NCBI RefSeq assembly: GCF_004799285.1
Contig: NZ_SSND01000008.1
Coordinates: 1-43,134, forward strand
Length of the DNA: 43,134 nt
Origin: Aliigemmobacter aestuarii
GTDB lineage: Bacteria > Pseudomonadota > Alphaproteobacteria > Rhodobacterales > Rhodobacteraceae
Direction of reading: 5' to 3'
This document shows positions 1 to 7,828 of the stretch, piece by piece. Numbering within the stretch: position 1 is the first letter of the stretch; each line of letters begins with the position of its first letter. The translations under genes and the position numbers were made by a program. The notes under the pieces were generated by a model, which ran no database searches, was not told where the DNA came from, and was given only the letters and a program-made list of their open reading frames with translations.

Positions 1-79
1 CAAGGTAATCAAGCGAGATCAATGGGTTGGGCCGTAAGTGGTTGATATCTAAGGATCAGATGTTCTCTTTTTGGTCCGC

Positions 80-124
80 CTCATAACCTGAAGGCCGCAG
101 GTTCAAATCCTGCCCCCGCAACCA
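80..124 (+). other. 3' fragment of initiator tRNA-fMet, probable attachment-site remnant
   Basis: The 45 bases run from the anticodon loop (CTCATAA) through the variable and T arms to the acceptor end and CCA, and match the 3' part of alphaproteobacterial initiator tRNA. The bases before 80 do not supply a D arm, a 5' anticodon strand or the 5' acceptor strand pairing with CCCCCGC, so this is not a complete tRNA. A tRNA 3' end followed by its own terminator but lacking its 5' half is what an integrase leaves at the distal edge of an element inserted in a tRNA gene. On that reading the element lies to the left, before the window. A simple decayed tRNA copy is the alternative. Confidence 0.75.
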
Positions 125-153
125 AAAATATCAATACGAATCAATGCCTTGCA

Positions 154-177
154 CCCCGCTTTACCGCGGGGCTCTTT
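154..177 (+). terminator. Rho-independent terminator downstream of the tRNA fragment
   Basis: CCCCGC and GCGGGG form a 6-bp GC stem around a 6-base loop, followed by CTCTTT. In this group tRNA-fMet commonly ends the rRNA operon, so this may be the original operon terminator left in place downstream of the truncated tRNA. Confidence 0.6.
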
Positions 178-597
178 GCTGTCCAAATACCAGGTCAACA
201 AACGCACAGAAACGGCGTGCAAGATCAGGGGGATAGTAGGTGGCCTGCCCCGATTGAGTGGTCCGGTTTCAGTCTTAGTGCATGACGGGCTGTGGCGCTA
301 CGGTTGGGTTTGCCGGCGAAGCGGGTCCGGGTGGCGAAGCCGGCCGCTGGATGACCTCGGGATCAGGCTGGCGATACCCCAGTTATGAGTGCGGGCGCCC
401 CGAGATCGGTCATTCCGTCGGGAACTTACAGAACCAGACGGAAAGGGCTTTTGCATTGCACCTTGGCTTGGGCGCGCCACAATTCATCTCGGGGAAAAAT
501 GACGAGAAGCTGCCTGCTCCGCCTAGGAGAGGGGTCGACAGCGCACATGTCGTATGCGTAATCTCTGTTTATCGCATGCAATCTACCTCCAGGGGAT
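178..597. other. Intergenic stretch without a convincing gene; possible insertion-sequence scar
   Basis: Short open frames here show no recognisable domain. On the minus strand, about 239-480, the reading resembles the tail of a transposase gene ending in a possible terminal repeat (GGTGGCCTGCCCCG at about 239). I cannot name a family and no second terminal repeat is visible. The stretch lies next to the putative attachment site, where such debris is common. Bases 580-597 carry a purine-rich stretch (CAGGGG) that may serve the next gene. Confidence 0.25.
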
Positions 598-612
598 TTG
601 GTCGAGCCGTCG

Positions 613-1257
613 ATGGACTTTGACTTCAACACATTGCCAGCCGCGGACCGCTATCGCTTGCTGACCAGTTTCGTCGTGCCGCGGCCGATTGCGCTGGTGA
701 CGACGCGGGCGCTTATGGGCCACGACAACGCTGCTCCGATGAGCTTCTTCAACGTCTTTGCGCAAGAGCCGCCAATCCTGATTTTGGGCATCCAGGGGCG
801 TCTGGGCGGCGTTGAGAAGGACACCGCTGCCAACCTTCGGCGGACGGGCGAATTCGTCGTGAACATGGTCGACAAGGCTTTGGCCGATCGGATGATCATC
901 TGCGGCACGGCGCTTGCACCCGAGGTTGACGAGCTGAAGCTTGCCGGCCTGACCGCCGTTCCTGCGCTTCAGGTCAATGCCTCCCGCGTGGCCGAGAGTC
1001 CTTGCATCATGGAATGCAAAGTCGAGCAGATCATCGATTATCCGGGCCGCGCCATCGTGCTTGGGCGTGTCGTGCAGATGCAGGTGCGCGACGACTGCCT
1101 GGACGCCGCGGGCCGTTATGTGGTGCCAGAGGTCTATCAGCCTCTCGCCCGGCTGCACGCTGACAACTACATCATCCCGGACCGACAGTTCCAGTTGAAG
1201 AAGCCCGCCGAAATGATGGCGGCCGAAGCCGAATTCCTTGCGGGGCTGGCGAAATGA
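613..1257 (+). CDS. Flavin reductase family protein (FMN-binding split barrel)
   Basis: The 214-residue product has the layout of flavin-reductase-like FMN-binding split-barrel proteins: an N-terminal LxxADRYRLLTS segment, then VPRPIALVTTR, then NAAPMSFFNVFAQEPP, which contacts flavin in the family. Such proteins supply reduced flavin to a monooxygenase or act as small oxidoreductases; the partner is not evident here. ATG at 613 fits the usual family N terminus (MDFDFxxLP). An in-frame TTG at 598 sits 3 bases after CAGGGGA and would add five residues, so the start is not certain. The stop overlaps the racemase start by 4 bases (ATGA), indicating one operon. The substrate is unknown. Confidence 0.85.
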   Translation: MDFDFNTLPAADRYRLLTSFVVPRPIALVTTRALMGHDNAAPMSFFNVFAQEPPILILGIQGRLGGVEKDTAANLRRTGEFVVNMVDKALADRMIICGTALAPEVDELKLAGLTAVPALQVNASRVAESPCIMECKVEQIIDYPGRAIVLGRVVQMQVRDDCLDAAGRYVVPEVYQPLARLHADNYIIPDRQFQLKKPAEMMAAEAEFLAGLAK

Positions 1258-1979
1258 ATCTGCTGATCCTGAACCCGAACAGCACGGCATCGATGACCGA
1301 TACCATAGCGGCGACGGCGCGGCGTGTTGCTCTGCCGGGCTCGAGGATCGTGGCCGTGACCGGATCGGGAACGGCGCCCGCGTCGGTCGAAGGTCACGCC
1401 GATGCCGCCTTTGCCATTCCCGCCATGCTTGCCGCCATCCGGCTGGCCGAGGCGGGGGGCGCACCGCCGGATGCCATTGTGATCGCTTGCTTCGACGACC
1501 CTGGGCTTCTGGCGGCCCGCGAGATCGCCTGTGCGCCGGTGGTTGGCATTGCGCAAGCGGCGATGCAGGTTGCCATGCTGATTTCTGCGCGGTTCAGCAT
1601 CGTGACAACCCTGCCAAGATCGGTGCCAATCATCGAGGAACTTGCGCATGTCTACGGGGCGGGAAATGCCTGCCGCAGGGTAAGGTCTGTTGATATTCCA
1701 GTACTTGCGCTGGAGTCAGCGCCGGATGCCGCCTTTGCGCGACTGGTGGCCGAGGGGCGCCGAGCCTTGGCCGAGGACGGGGCCGAGGCCATCGTGTTGG
1801 GCTGTGCCGGAATGGCCGAGATGTGCGGGAAGCTGTCGCACGCGCTTGGCGTGCCGGTGATCGACGGCGTTGTCGCGGCGGTGAAGCTGGCAGAGGCGCT
1901 GGCGGGCGGTGGATTTTCCACGTCGAAGGCCGGCTCTCTTGCCTATCCGCGCAACAAGGCGGCTGACGCGCCGGCTTGA
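1254..1979 (+). CDS. Aspartate/glutamate/hydantoin racemase family protein
   Basis: The 241-residue product begins MNLLILNPNST, the typical start of hydantoin racemase-like proteins. It carries the two cysteines of the two-base mechanism: one in VIACFDDPG (about residue 82) and one in VLGCAGM (about residue 183). Length is normal for the family. Members racemise hydantoins or allantoin, or isomerise related ring compounds such as maleate. The nearby amidohydrolases and importer suggest breakdown of a cyclic amide or ureide. It overlaps the flavin reductase by 4 bases and lies 46 bases before the GntR gene, so the three could be co-transcribed. The exact substrate cannot be read from sequence. 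Confidence 0.85.
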   Translation: MNLLILNPNSTASMTDTIAATARRVALPGSRIVAVTGSGTAPASVEGHADAAFAIPAMLAAIRLAEAGGAPPDAIVIACFDDPGLLAAREIACAPVVGIAQAAMQVAMLISARFSIVTTLPRSVPIIEELAHVYGAGNACRRVRSVDIPVLALESAPDAAFARLVAEGRRALAEDGAEAIVLGCAGMAEMCGKLSHALGVPVIDGVVAAVKLAEALAGGGFSTSKAGSLAYPRNKAADAPA

Positions 1980-2025
1980 GGCTGCCCGTGGCGTGGCGCA
2001 TACTCGAGCCGATCAGAGAGGCATC

Positions 2026-2742
2026 ATGGCACCCGAACGCAGCAAGACGAAGGGAACCCCGCGCACTCGCACCGAAAAGGTGCACCACGCCCTGCGCAGT
2101 GCGATCATCGAGCAACGCCTTGCCCCGGGGGTGCGCCTGCCCGAGGACACGATCGGTGAAAGCTTCGGCACGTCACGCACCATCGCGCGCGAGGCGCTTG
2201 GGCGCCTTGCCGTCGAGGGGCTTGTCGAGTTGATCCCCAATCGCGGGGCCTTCGTGGCCAATCCGTCGCTTGAAGAAGGGCGCGGCATCTTTGTAGTCCG
2301 GCGCGCGCTGGAACGGGCTATGGTGCTGGAACTTGCCGGGAGGATAGAAAGCGACATCGCCGCGCGCCTGCATGAAATGGTGGCCCGCGAGGCGGCGCTT
2401 GCGTCGCACAACGAGGCCGAGGCGATTCGGCTGGCCGGCGAGTTTCACCTGACGCTGGCACAGTTGACCGGAAATCCCCTGCTGATCCGCTATGTCACCG
2501 AGACAGTGTCCCGTTGTTCGCTGGTCCTGGCGATGTATGGCCGGCCCCATTCGGCCGATTGCGGCGCGCGAGAACATGCTGCGGTGGTCGAGGCGCTGAT
2601 CGCAGGGAATGCGGAAGAAGCGGCCGAACTGATGGACCGGCACCTGGCCGACGTTGCCAGCCGCGCCCTGCTTCCCGCGCGTGCCCAAAAAGACATCCGC
2701 GAGGTTCTTTCTGCCTATGCAAAGGACATAGATCTGGATTGA
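2026..2742 (+). CDS. GntR-family transcriptional regulator with FCD ligand domain
   Basis: The 238-residue product has an N-terminal winged helix of GntR type at about residues 12-80 (RTEKVHHALRSAI, then RLPEDTIGESFGTSRTIAREAL and LVELIPNRGAFV), followed by an all-helical FCD effector domain with the usual EFHLTLAQLTGNPLL and EHAAVVEAL segments. FCD regulators commonly sense small carboxylates or amino acids and repress a neighbouring catabolic operon. ATG 2026 is preceded by GAGAGG at 2016. A longer in-frame reading upstream overlaps the racemase and lacks family sequence. A nested palindrome just downstream, before the ABC importer, is its likely operator. Confidence 0.9.
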   Translation: MAPERSKTKGTPRTRTEKVHHALRSAIIEQRLAPGVRLPEDTIGESFGTSRTIAREALGRLAVEGLVELIPNRGAFVANPSLEEGRGIFVVRRALERAMVLELAGRIESDIAARLHEMVAREAALASHNEAEAIRLAGEFHLTLAQLTGNPLLIRYVTETVSRCSLVLAMYGRPHSADCGAREHAAVVEALIAGNAEEAAELMDRHLADVASRALLPARAQKDIREVLSAYAKDIDLD

Positions 2743-2753
2743 ACCCAGGTCGA

Positions 2754-2793
2754 TTGTCAAATCGCATGCAGATATTGCATACGATATTGACAA
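2754..2793. promoter_or_regulatory. Nested palindrome overlapping a -35-like box: candidate GntR operator and promoter
   Basis: TTGTCAA (2754-2760) and TTGACAA (2787-2793) are inverted arms, and inside them ATGCA (2766-2770) and TGCAT (2776-2780) form a second inverted pair. The right arm contains TTGACA, a good -35 element, with a weak GACTAT -10-like box 18 bases later (2811-2816). An operator covering the -35 would block transcription of the importer operon. Assignment to the adjacent GntR regulator is inferred from proximity. Confidence 0.55.
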
Positions 2794-2839
2794 GGTGTTT
2801 GCTGATGCCTGACTATCCCTGAATGAACAGGGAAGCAGG

Positions 2840-3895
2840 ATGAACAGCGCACCATCGGCAATTGCAGTCCGGTCAGTCTCGAAAAGCTTCGGTCGCGGCG
2901 ACGCGATGGTCCGGGTCCTGAGCGATGTGTCTGTCGAGATCGGCGTGCGAGAGTTCTTCACCCTGCTTGGACCCTCGGGGTGCGGCAAGACCACACTTCT
3001 GCGCCTGATCGCCGGGTTCGAGGAGTTGGACAGCGGAGACATCCTGATAGATGGGGTGCGGGTCGACCATCTTCCGCCGTTCCGGCGCCCGGTGAACACG
3101 GTCTTTCAGAGCTATGCGCTCTTCCCGCATCTGACGGTCGCGCAAAACGTGGCCTTTGCGCTTGAGCTGCAGGACTTGCCCCGCGCCGAAGTGCGACGCC
3201 GCGCAGGCGAGGCGCTTGAGATGGTGCGGATGGGCGCCCTTGCCGCGCGCAAGCCTGCGGAACTGTCGGGCGGGCAGCAGCAGCGGGTCGCCTTGGCGCG
3301 CGCCTTGGCGCCGAGACCCAAGGTGCTGCTGCTGGATGAGCCGCTGTCGGCGCTGGACCTGAAGCTGCGCAAGGAAATGCAGATCGAACTGAAGCAGTTG
3401 CAGGCCGAGGCCGGGATCACCTTCGTTTTCGTGACACACGACCAGGAAGAGGCGCTGACCCTGTCGGACCGGATCGCAGTGATGCAAGGCGGGCGCATCC
3501 TGCAGTTGGGAACCCCGCGCGAGATCTATGAACGCCCGGCGCATCGGTTCGTTGCCGACTTCATCGGCGAAATCAACCTGCTGGAAGGGCAGGTCAGTGG
3601 CCACGGCAAGGTGCGGCTGGATTGCGGGGCCGAGATTTCTGCCGGTGCCGGTCAAGCTGCGGGCGCGCGGGTCACGGTGGCCATCCGACCCGAACGGGCA
3701 AGGCTGGTTCGGGGGGGCGTGTTGCAGGCCGAGGTGACACATGTCGCCTATCTGGGAACGGCGACGATCATGCAACTGCGGCTTGCCGACGGCGGCCCGT
3801 TCCTTTTGCGCGCGGCAGCGGACGATCTGCCCGCAATCGGCGGTCGGGTGCAGGTCGACCTGCCGTCTGACGCCCTTCAGGTCTTTGCAGCATGA
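2840..3895 (+). CDS. potA: ABC transporter ATP-binding protein, spermidine/putrescine (PotA) type
   Basis: The 351-residue cytoplasmic ATPase powers import through the two permeases that follow. Walker A is GPSGCGKTT (44-52), the Q loop VFQSYALFP (about 88-96), the signature LSGGQQQR (142-149) and Walker B KVLLLDEP (161-168). A C-terminal TOBE-type regulatory region (about 255-350) makes it PotA/CysA-like. A purine-rich AGGGAAGCAGG precedes ATG 2840. It overlaps the permease by 4 bases. The family imports polyamines, but close relatives carry other cationic or small organic compounds. With hydantoin-racemase and deaminase-like neighbours, an N-containing catabolic substrate is as likely as putrescine. 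Confidence 0.9.
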   Translation: MNSAPSAIAVRSVSKSFGRGDAMVRVLSDVSVEIGVREFFTLLGPSGCGKTTLLRLIAGFEELDSGDILIDGVRVDHLPPFRRPVNTVFQSYALFPHLTVAQNVAFALELQDLPRAEVRRRAGEALEMVRMGALAARKPAELSGGQQQRVALARALAPRPKVLLLDEPLSALDLKLRKEMQIELKQLQAEAGITFVFVTHDQEEALTLSDRIAVMQGGRILQLGTPREIYERPAHRFVADFIGEINLLEGQVSGHGKVRLDCGAEISAGAGQAAGARVTVAIRPERARLVRGGVLQAEVTHVAYLGTATIMQLRLADGGPFLLRAAADDLPAIGGRVQVDLPSDALQVFAA

Positions 3896-4779
3896 GCGGC
3901 ACAGCCCCCCTGCGCCGCGCCGGGCTGGTGGGGCCTGCACTGGTGACCGTGCTGGTGCTGGTCGGCGTGCCCCTCTGTATCATGGTCTGGGTGTCGCTTC
4001 TGGGGCGGGGCACGACGATCGGGGTGGACTGGCAGTCGGTACCGTCGTTGGCCAACTACGCGCGGCTGATCTGGGAAGAGGATTTCGACGGCACGCTTCT
4101 GTTCAACCCGACCTATCTGTCGATCCTCTGGCGGTCGGTCTGGCAGGCGGCGGCGACGACGGCGATTTGCGTCCTTGTGGGACTGCCGGTGGCGCTTTGG
4201 ATGGCAAGCCTGCCGCGCGGCCTGCGCAACGTGGTCATCCTGCTGGTCACGATCCCGTTCTGGACCAACCTGCTGGTGCGCAACTACGCTTGGCTTATCA
4301 TCCTGCGCGAGGATGGGGCCGTGTCCTGGGCGGTAAATGCGTTATGGCCATTTGGGCCAGTGCAGCTGCTCTATAATGACACGGCCATCCTGATCGGGCT
4401 GGTCTATTCCTTTCTGCCCTTCATGATCCTTCCGCTTTATGCCGTGTTCGAGAAGTTCGACTGGCGGCTGCTTGAAGCCGCCTATGACCTCGGCGCCAAC
4501 CGATGGCGGGCACTTCGGCGGGTGATCATTCCCCTGGCCATGCCCGGGATCATTGCCGGCTCGATGCTTGTCTTCATTCCCAGCCTCGGGTCCTTCGTGA
4601 CGGCGGCGCTGTTGGGCGGGGGCAAGTCGATGATGATGGGCAACCTTATCCAGATGCAGTTTGGCCAGTCGCGCAACTGGCCCTTCGGTGCGGCGATCTC
4701 GGTCGTGCTGCTTGCGCTGATGATGCTGGTGCTGATGGGCATCGCACTCTGGAAGAAGCGGGCGGAGCAATCGACATGA
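3892..4779 (+). CDS. potB: ABC transporter permease, PotB type
   Basis: The 295-residue inner-membrane protein starts with one hydrophobic helix (about 12-36) followed by a periplasmic segment and at least five further helices. The cytoplasmic EAA loop, which docks to the ATPase, is visible as [20 protein letters not shown] (about 195-214), in the order expected for binding-protein-dependent permeases of the PotB/PotH group. ATG 3892 overlaps the end of the ATPase gene (ATGA), and its own stop overlaps the next permease in the same way. Substrate specificity cannot be read from the sequence. Confidence 0.9.
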   Translation: MSGTAPLRRAGLVGPALVTVLVLVGVPLCIMVWVSLLGRGTTIGVDWQSVPSLANYARLIWEEDFDGTLLFNPTYLSILWRSVWQAAATTAICVLVGLPVALWMASLPRGLRNVVILLVTIPFWTNLLVRNYAWLIILREDGAVSWAVNALWPFGPVQLLYNDTAILIGLVYSFLPFMILPLYAVFEKFDWRLLEAAYDLGANRWRALRRVIIPLAMPGIIAGSMLVFIPSLGSFVTAALLGGGKSMMMGNLIQMQFGQSRNWPFGAAISVVLLALMMLVLMGIALWKKRAEQST

Positions 4780-5549
4780 ACCTGCGACGCCTGCCCCTGA
4801 CACGCGAGATCGGCCTGGGCGTACTTGTTTATCTGTATGTGCCGGTTGTGGTGCTGATCGTCTACAGCTTCAATGCCAATCGGACAGCCACGGTTTGGAC
4901 GGAATTCTCGCTGGACTGGTACCGCAAGATTCTGGCCAATCCGTCGATCCGCGAGGCCACGTGGAATTCGCTGGTTCTGGCCGCCGCGGCGGGGATAGGG
5001 TCAACGCTTTTGGCCCTTGCCGCGGCACTTGGCACAAAGACGCGGTTCCGGGGCAGGGGCTTGGTCGAAGCGGTGCTGAACGCCCCCCTGATCCTGCCCG
5101 AGGTGGTGGTGGCTGTCGCAACGCTTATGCTGTTCGTGGCGATTGGTGTCGAGCTGGGCATGGCGGCGATGATCCCGGCGCACATCGCCTTCTGCATCCC
5201 CTTTGCCTTCCTGCCGATCAAGGCGCGGCTGGATGGCATGAACCCCAGCCTAGAGGAAGCCGCGCAGGACCTCTACGCCAACCGCCTGATCACTTTCCGC
5301 AGGGTGACGCTGCCGCTCTTGTGGCCTGGAATTCTGGCCGGGTTCACTTTGGCCTTCGTGACCAGTCTCGACGATTTCCTGACCTCGTTCTTCCTGTCGG
5401 GTCCGGGGTCCACGACGCTGCCGGTCTACATCTTCTCCGCCATCCGGGCGGGGATAACGCCGGAAATCAATGCGATCTCGACGATCATGCTGATCGTCTC
5501 GGTGGCGCTGGTCGTCACCTCTTTCCTTTTCGGCAGGATGCGCCGGTAA
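4776..5549 (+). CDS. potC: ABC transporter permease, PotC type
   Basis: The 257-residue inner-membrane protein has six predicted helices. The first contains VLVYLYVPVVVLIVYSFN, typical of PotC/PotI. The EAA loop reads EEAAQDLYANRLITFRRVTLP (about 165-185), followed by LLWPGILAGFTLAFVTSLDDF, a highly conserved PotC segment. ATG 4776 overlaps the upstream permease stop by 4 bases; a longer in-frame extension lies wholly inside that gene and is not family-like. With PotB it forms the membrane channel of the importer. Confidence 0.9.
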   Translation: MNLRRLPLTREIGLGVLVYLYVPVVVLIVYSFNANRTATVWTEFSLDWYRKILANPSIREATWNSLVLAAAAGIGSTLLALAAALGTKTRFRGRGLVEAVLNAPLILPEVVVAVATLMLFVAIGVELGMAAMIPAHIAFCIPFAFLPIKARLDGMNPSLEEAAQDLYANRLITFRRVTLPLLWPGILAGFTLAFVTSLDDFLTSFFLSGPGSTTLPVYIFSAIRAGITPEINAISTIMLIVSVALVVTSFLFGRMRR

Positions 5550-5573
5550 GCCACCAACAGGGGAGTCAACACA

Positions 5574-6617
5574 ATGAAATGGAACGGATTTCTGACGGCT
5601 TCGATCCTTGCCTTCAGCGTCGTGGGCGCGGCCCGCGCCGAAGAGGAGAAGGTGCTCTACTTCTACAACTGGACTGACTACTACCCGCCCGAGCTCTTGA
5701 CGAAGTTCGAGGTTGAAACCGGAATCAAGGTCATCCAGGATGGCTATGACAGCAACGAGACAATGATCGCCAAGCTACAGGCCGGGGGTGCAGCATACGA
5801 TGTGATCGTGCCTACCGACTATGTGATTGCCGGCATGATCAGGGACGGGATGCTGCAGCCGATCAACGCGGCCGAGATGCGGAACTTCCAATACGTGCAA
5901 GAGTCCTTCAAGGACCCTGCGTTCGACCCCGGCCGCGTCTATACCGCGCCCTATACCTGGGGGGTCACGGGCATAGCCTATGACAGCGCGCAGGTCACCG
6001 GGGGCGAGCTGGAGCAGAGCTGGGGCGTCTTTTTCGAGCCGCCGCCGGAACTGGAAGGCAAGATCGCCGCACTGGATATCGGTAGCGAGATGATCGTTGC
6101 AGCGGCCCTTTATCTTGGGGTGCCGCAATGCACCGAAAGCAACGATGACGCGGCCAGAATTTTCGCGCTGCTCGAGGCGCAGAAACCCAAGCTGAAGATG
6201 TATTCCGCCGACAGCACGGTGGATCGCATGGCATCCGGCGAGGTGGCGATGCACCAGCTGTGGTCGGGGGCAACGGCGCGGGCCAAGGAACAGCGGGATA
6301 CAATCCGCTTCATCTATCCCACGGAAGGCACGCCGATGTTCCAGGACAACTTCGCCGTGCCCGTGGGTGCGCCGCACCCCGAGAATGCGAAAACCTTCAT
6401 CAACTGGATGATGGCACCGGAAAATGCAGCGGCTGTGACGAACGGCATCGCCTATGCCAACGCGATCGAAAGCGCCGAGTTCCTGGAAGATCGCTGGAAA
6501 AACGCCGAGTCGGTCAACATGCCGCCCGAGTTCGCCGACCGGTTGGTGCCGACCGATGTCTGCAGCCCGGCAGCGCAGGAACTGCGTGACAAGATCTGGA
6601 CTCGTCTGAAAGGGTGA
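5574..6617 (+). CDS. potD: Extracellular solute-binding protein, spermidine/putrescine (PotD) type
   Basis: The 347-residue protein starts with a Sec signal peptide (MKWNG...VGAARA, cleavage about residue 22). The mature start is KVLYFYNWTDYYPPELLTKFE, and the WTDY stretch is characteristic of PotD/PotF. It should bind substrate in the periplasm and deliver it to PotBC. It lies 24 bases after potC with GGGGAG at 5561-5566. Two cysteines, in the central region (PQCTES) and near the C terminus (DVCSPAAQ), may form a disulfide. A stable hairpin follows the gene, as often seen after binding-protein genes. The ligand is not determinable here. Confidence 0.88.
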   Translation: MKWNGFLTASILAFSVVGAARAEEEKVLYFYNWTDYYPPELLTKFEVETGIKVIQDGYDSNETMIAKLQAGGAAYDVIVPTDYVIAGMIRDGMLQPINAAEMRNFQYVQESFKDPAFDPGRVYTAPYTWGVTGIAYDSAQVTGGELEQSWGVFFEPPPELEGKIAALDIGSEMIVAAALYLGVPQCTESNDDAARIFALLEAQKPKLKMYSADSTVDRMASGEVAMHQLWSGATARAKEQRDTIRFIYPTEGTPMFQDNFAVPVGAPHPENAKTFINWMMAPENAAAVTNGIAYANAIESAEFLEDRWKNAESVNMPPEFADRLVPTDVCSPAAQELRDKIWTRLKG

Positions 6618-6623
6618 TGACCT

Positions 6624-6641
6624 GCGGGCCTTCGGGCCCGC
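6624..6641 (+). terminator. GC-rich hairpin with TTCG tetraloop after potD
   Basis: GCGGGCC and GGCCCGC pair perfectly around TTCG. Only ACTATTT follows, so this is a weak terminator or an mRNA-stabilising hairpin that lowers expression of the amidohydrolases relative to the binding protein. Confidence 0.55.
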
Positions 6642-6661
6642 ACTATTTGAAAGGGGGGGCC

Positions 6662-7828
6662 ATGCTTTATGCCAATCTGCGTGATTGCAAGGGGCAGCCG
6701 GTTGCAATCCGCTGCACGGGCGGTCGCATCGCCGAGATCGGGCCTGATCTTGCTGGCCCCCCGGATGTTGATGGGGGCGGGCGTCTCTTGATGCCCGCCT
6801 TCGTCGAACCGCATGTGCACCTGGACAAGACGCTATATGGCGAGCCCTGGATGGGGGCGACGGCTGGCCCCGCCTTGCGCGACTACATCGACAACGAGCG
6901 GCGGATTCTGGCGGCTCAGACGACACCTATCGCGGTGCGTGCGGGGCGTCTCTTGGAACGGATGCTGGCCTACGGCACGATTGCAGTCCGCAGCCACATC
7001 GACGTGGCCCCCGACATCGGCCTGCGGCATGTCGAGGCGATGCTGGCGCTGCGGCAGGCCTGGATTGACCGGATCGACCTTCAGTTCGTGGCCTTTCCGC
7101 AGACCGGCCTGCTCTGCCGCCCCGGCACGGCCGGCTTGATGCGGGAAGCACTGCGGATGGGGGTGGAAACCGTGGGGGGGCTTGATCCGGCGGGCATCGA
7201 CGGTGACCCGGAGGGACAGTTGCGCCTGATCTTCGGTATGGCCGAGGACTTCGGCGCGGGGCTGGACATTCACCTGCACGACAAGGGAGAGCTTGGCGCC
7301 TGGCAGATCGAACGGATTGCGGATTACACGCAAGGCGCCGGGTTGCAGGGTCGGGTGATGATCAGTCATGCCTACTGTCTGGGCATGATCCCCGATTGGC
7401 AGCTGGAACGGATCGGGCGGCGACTGGCTGACCTGCGGATTTCGTTGATGACCTCGGCCCCCGCCGAAACGCCCATCCCGCCCGTGCAATCCCTGACCGA
7501 GATGGGTGTGACGGTCTGCTGCGGGTCGGACGGCATTCGCGATTCATGGTCGCCGGTGGGCAACGGCGACATGCTGGAACGGGCCTTCTTCGTCGCCTAC
7601 AAATATGACTGGGGGCGCGACAACGAGTTCGCACTGGCGCTGGACTGCGCCACCAGCCATGCCGCCCGCGCTATCGGGCTGCAGGACCATGGCCTGGCGC
7701 CGGGCTGCCGCGCCGATTTCCTGATGGTGGATGCCGAAACCCCCGGCGATGCGGTCTGTCGCCGTCCGCTGGCGCGCCATGTCGTGCGCGCCGGGCAGAT
7801 CGTGGCCGAGGACGGGCGTCTGGTTTGA
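6662..7828 (+). CDS. Amidohydrolase, cytosine deaminase-like
   Basis: The 388-residue metal-dependent hydrolase shows PAFVEPHVHLDKTL (about 46-59, HxH metal ligands at 51 and 53), DIHLHD, MISHAYCLG and CGSDGIRDSWSP (metal-ligand Asp). The HVHLDKT start and the GSDxxxDxWxP block match cytosine deaminase/N-isopropylammelide-hydrolase relatives (CodA group). It should hydrolyse an amine or amide from an N-heterocycle or a guanidino/ureido compound. ATG 6662 follows a GGGGGGGCC purine run. An upstream in-frame start would put the potD hairpin inside the coding region. It overlaps the second amidohydrolase by 1 base (TGATG). The precise substrate is unknown. Confidence 0.85.
   Translation: MLYANLRDCKGQPVAIRCTGGRIAEIGPDLAGPPDVDGGGRLLMPAFVEPHVHLDKTLYGEPWMGATAGPALRDYIDNERRILAAQTTPIAVRAGRLLERMLAYGTIAVRSHIDVAPDIGLRHVEAMLALRQAWIDRIDLQFVAFPQTGLLCRPGTAGLMREALRMGVETVGGLDPAGIDGDPEGQLRLIFGMAEDFGAGLDIHLHDKGELGAWQIERIADYTQGAGLQGRVMISHAYCLGMIPDWQLERIGRRLADLRISLMTSAPAETPIPPVQSLTEMGVTVCCGSDGIRDSWSPVGNGDMLERAFFVAYKYDWGRDNEFALALDCATSHAARAIGLQDHGLAPGCRADFLMVDAETPGDAVCRRPLARHVVRAGQIVAEDGRLV

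Noticed and set aside
1-79. A 5' half of the tRNA upstream of the fragment
   Set aside because: The bases do not form a D arm or an acceptor strand pairing with CCCCCGC, so the tRNA is incomplete.
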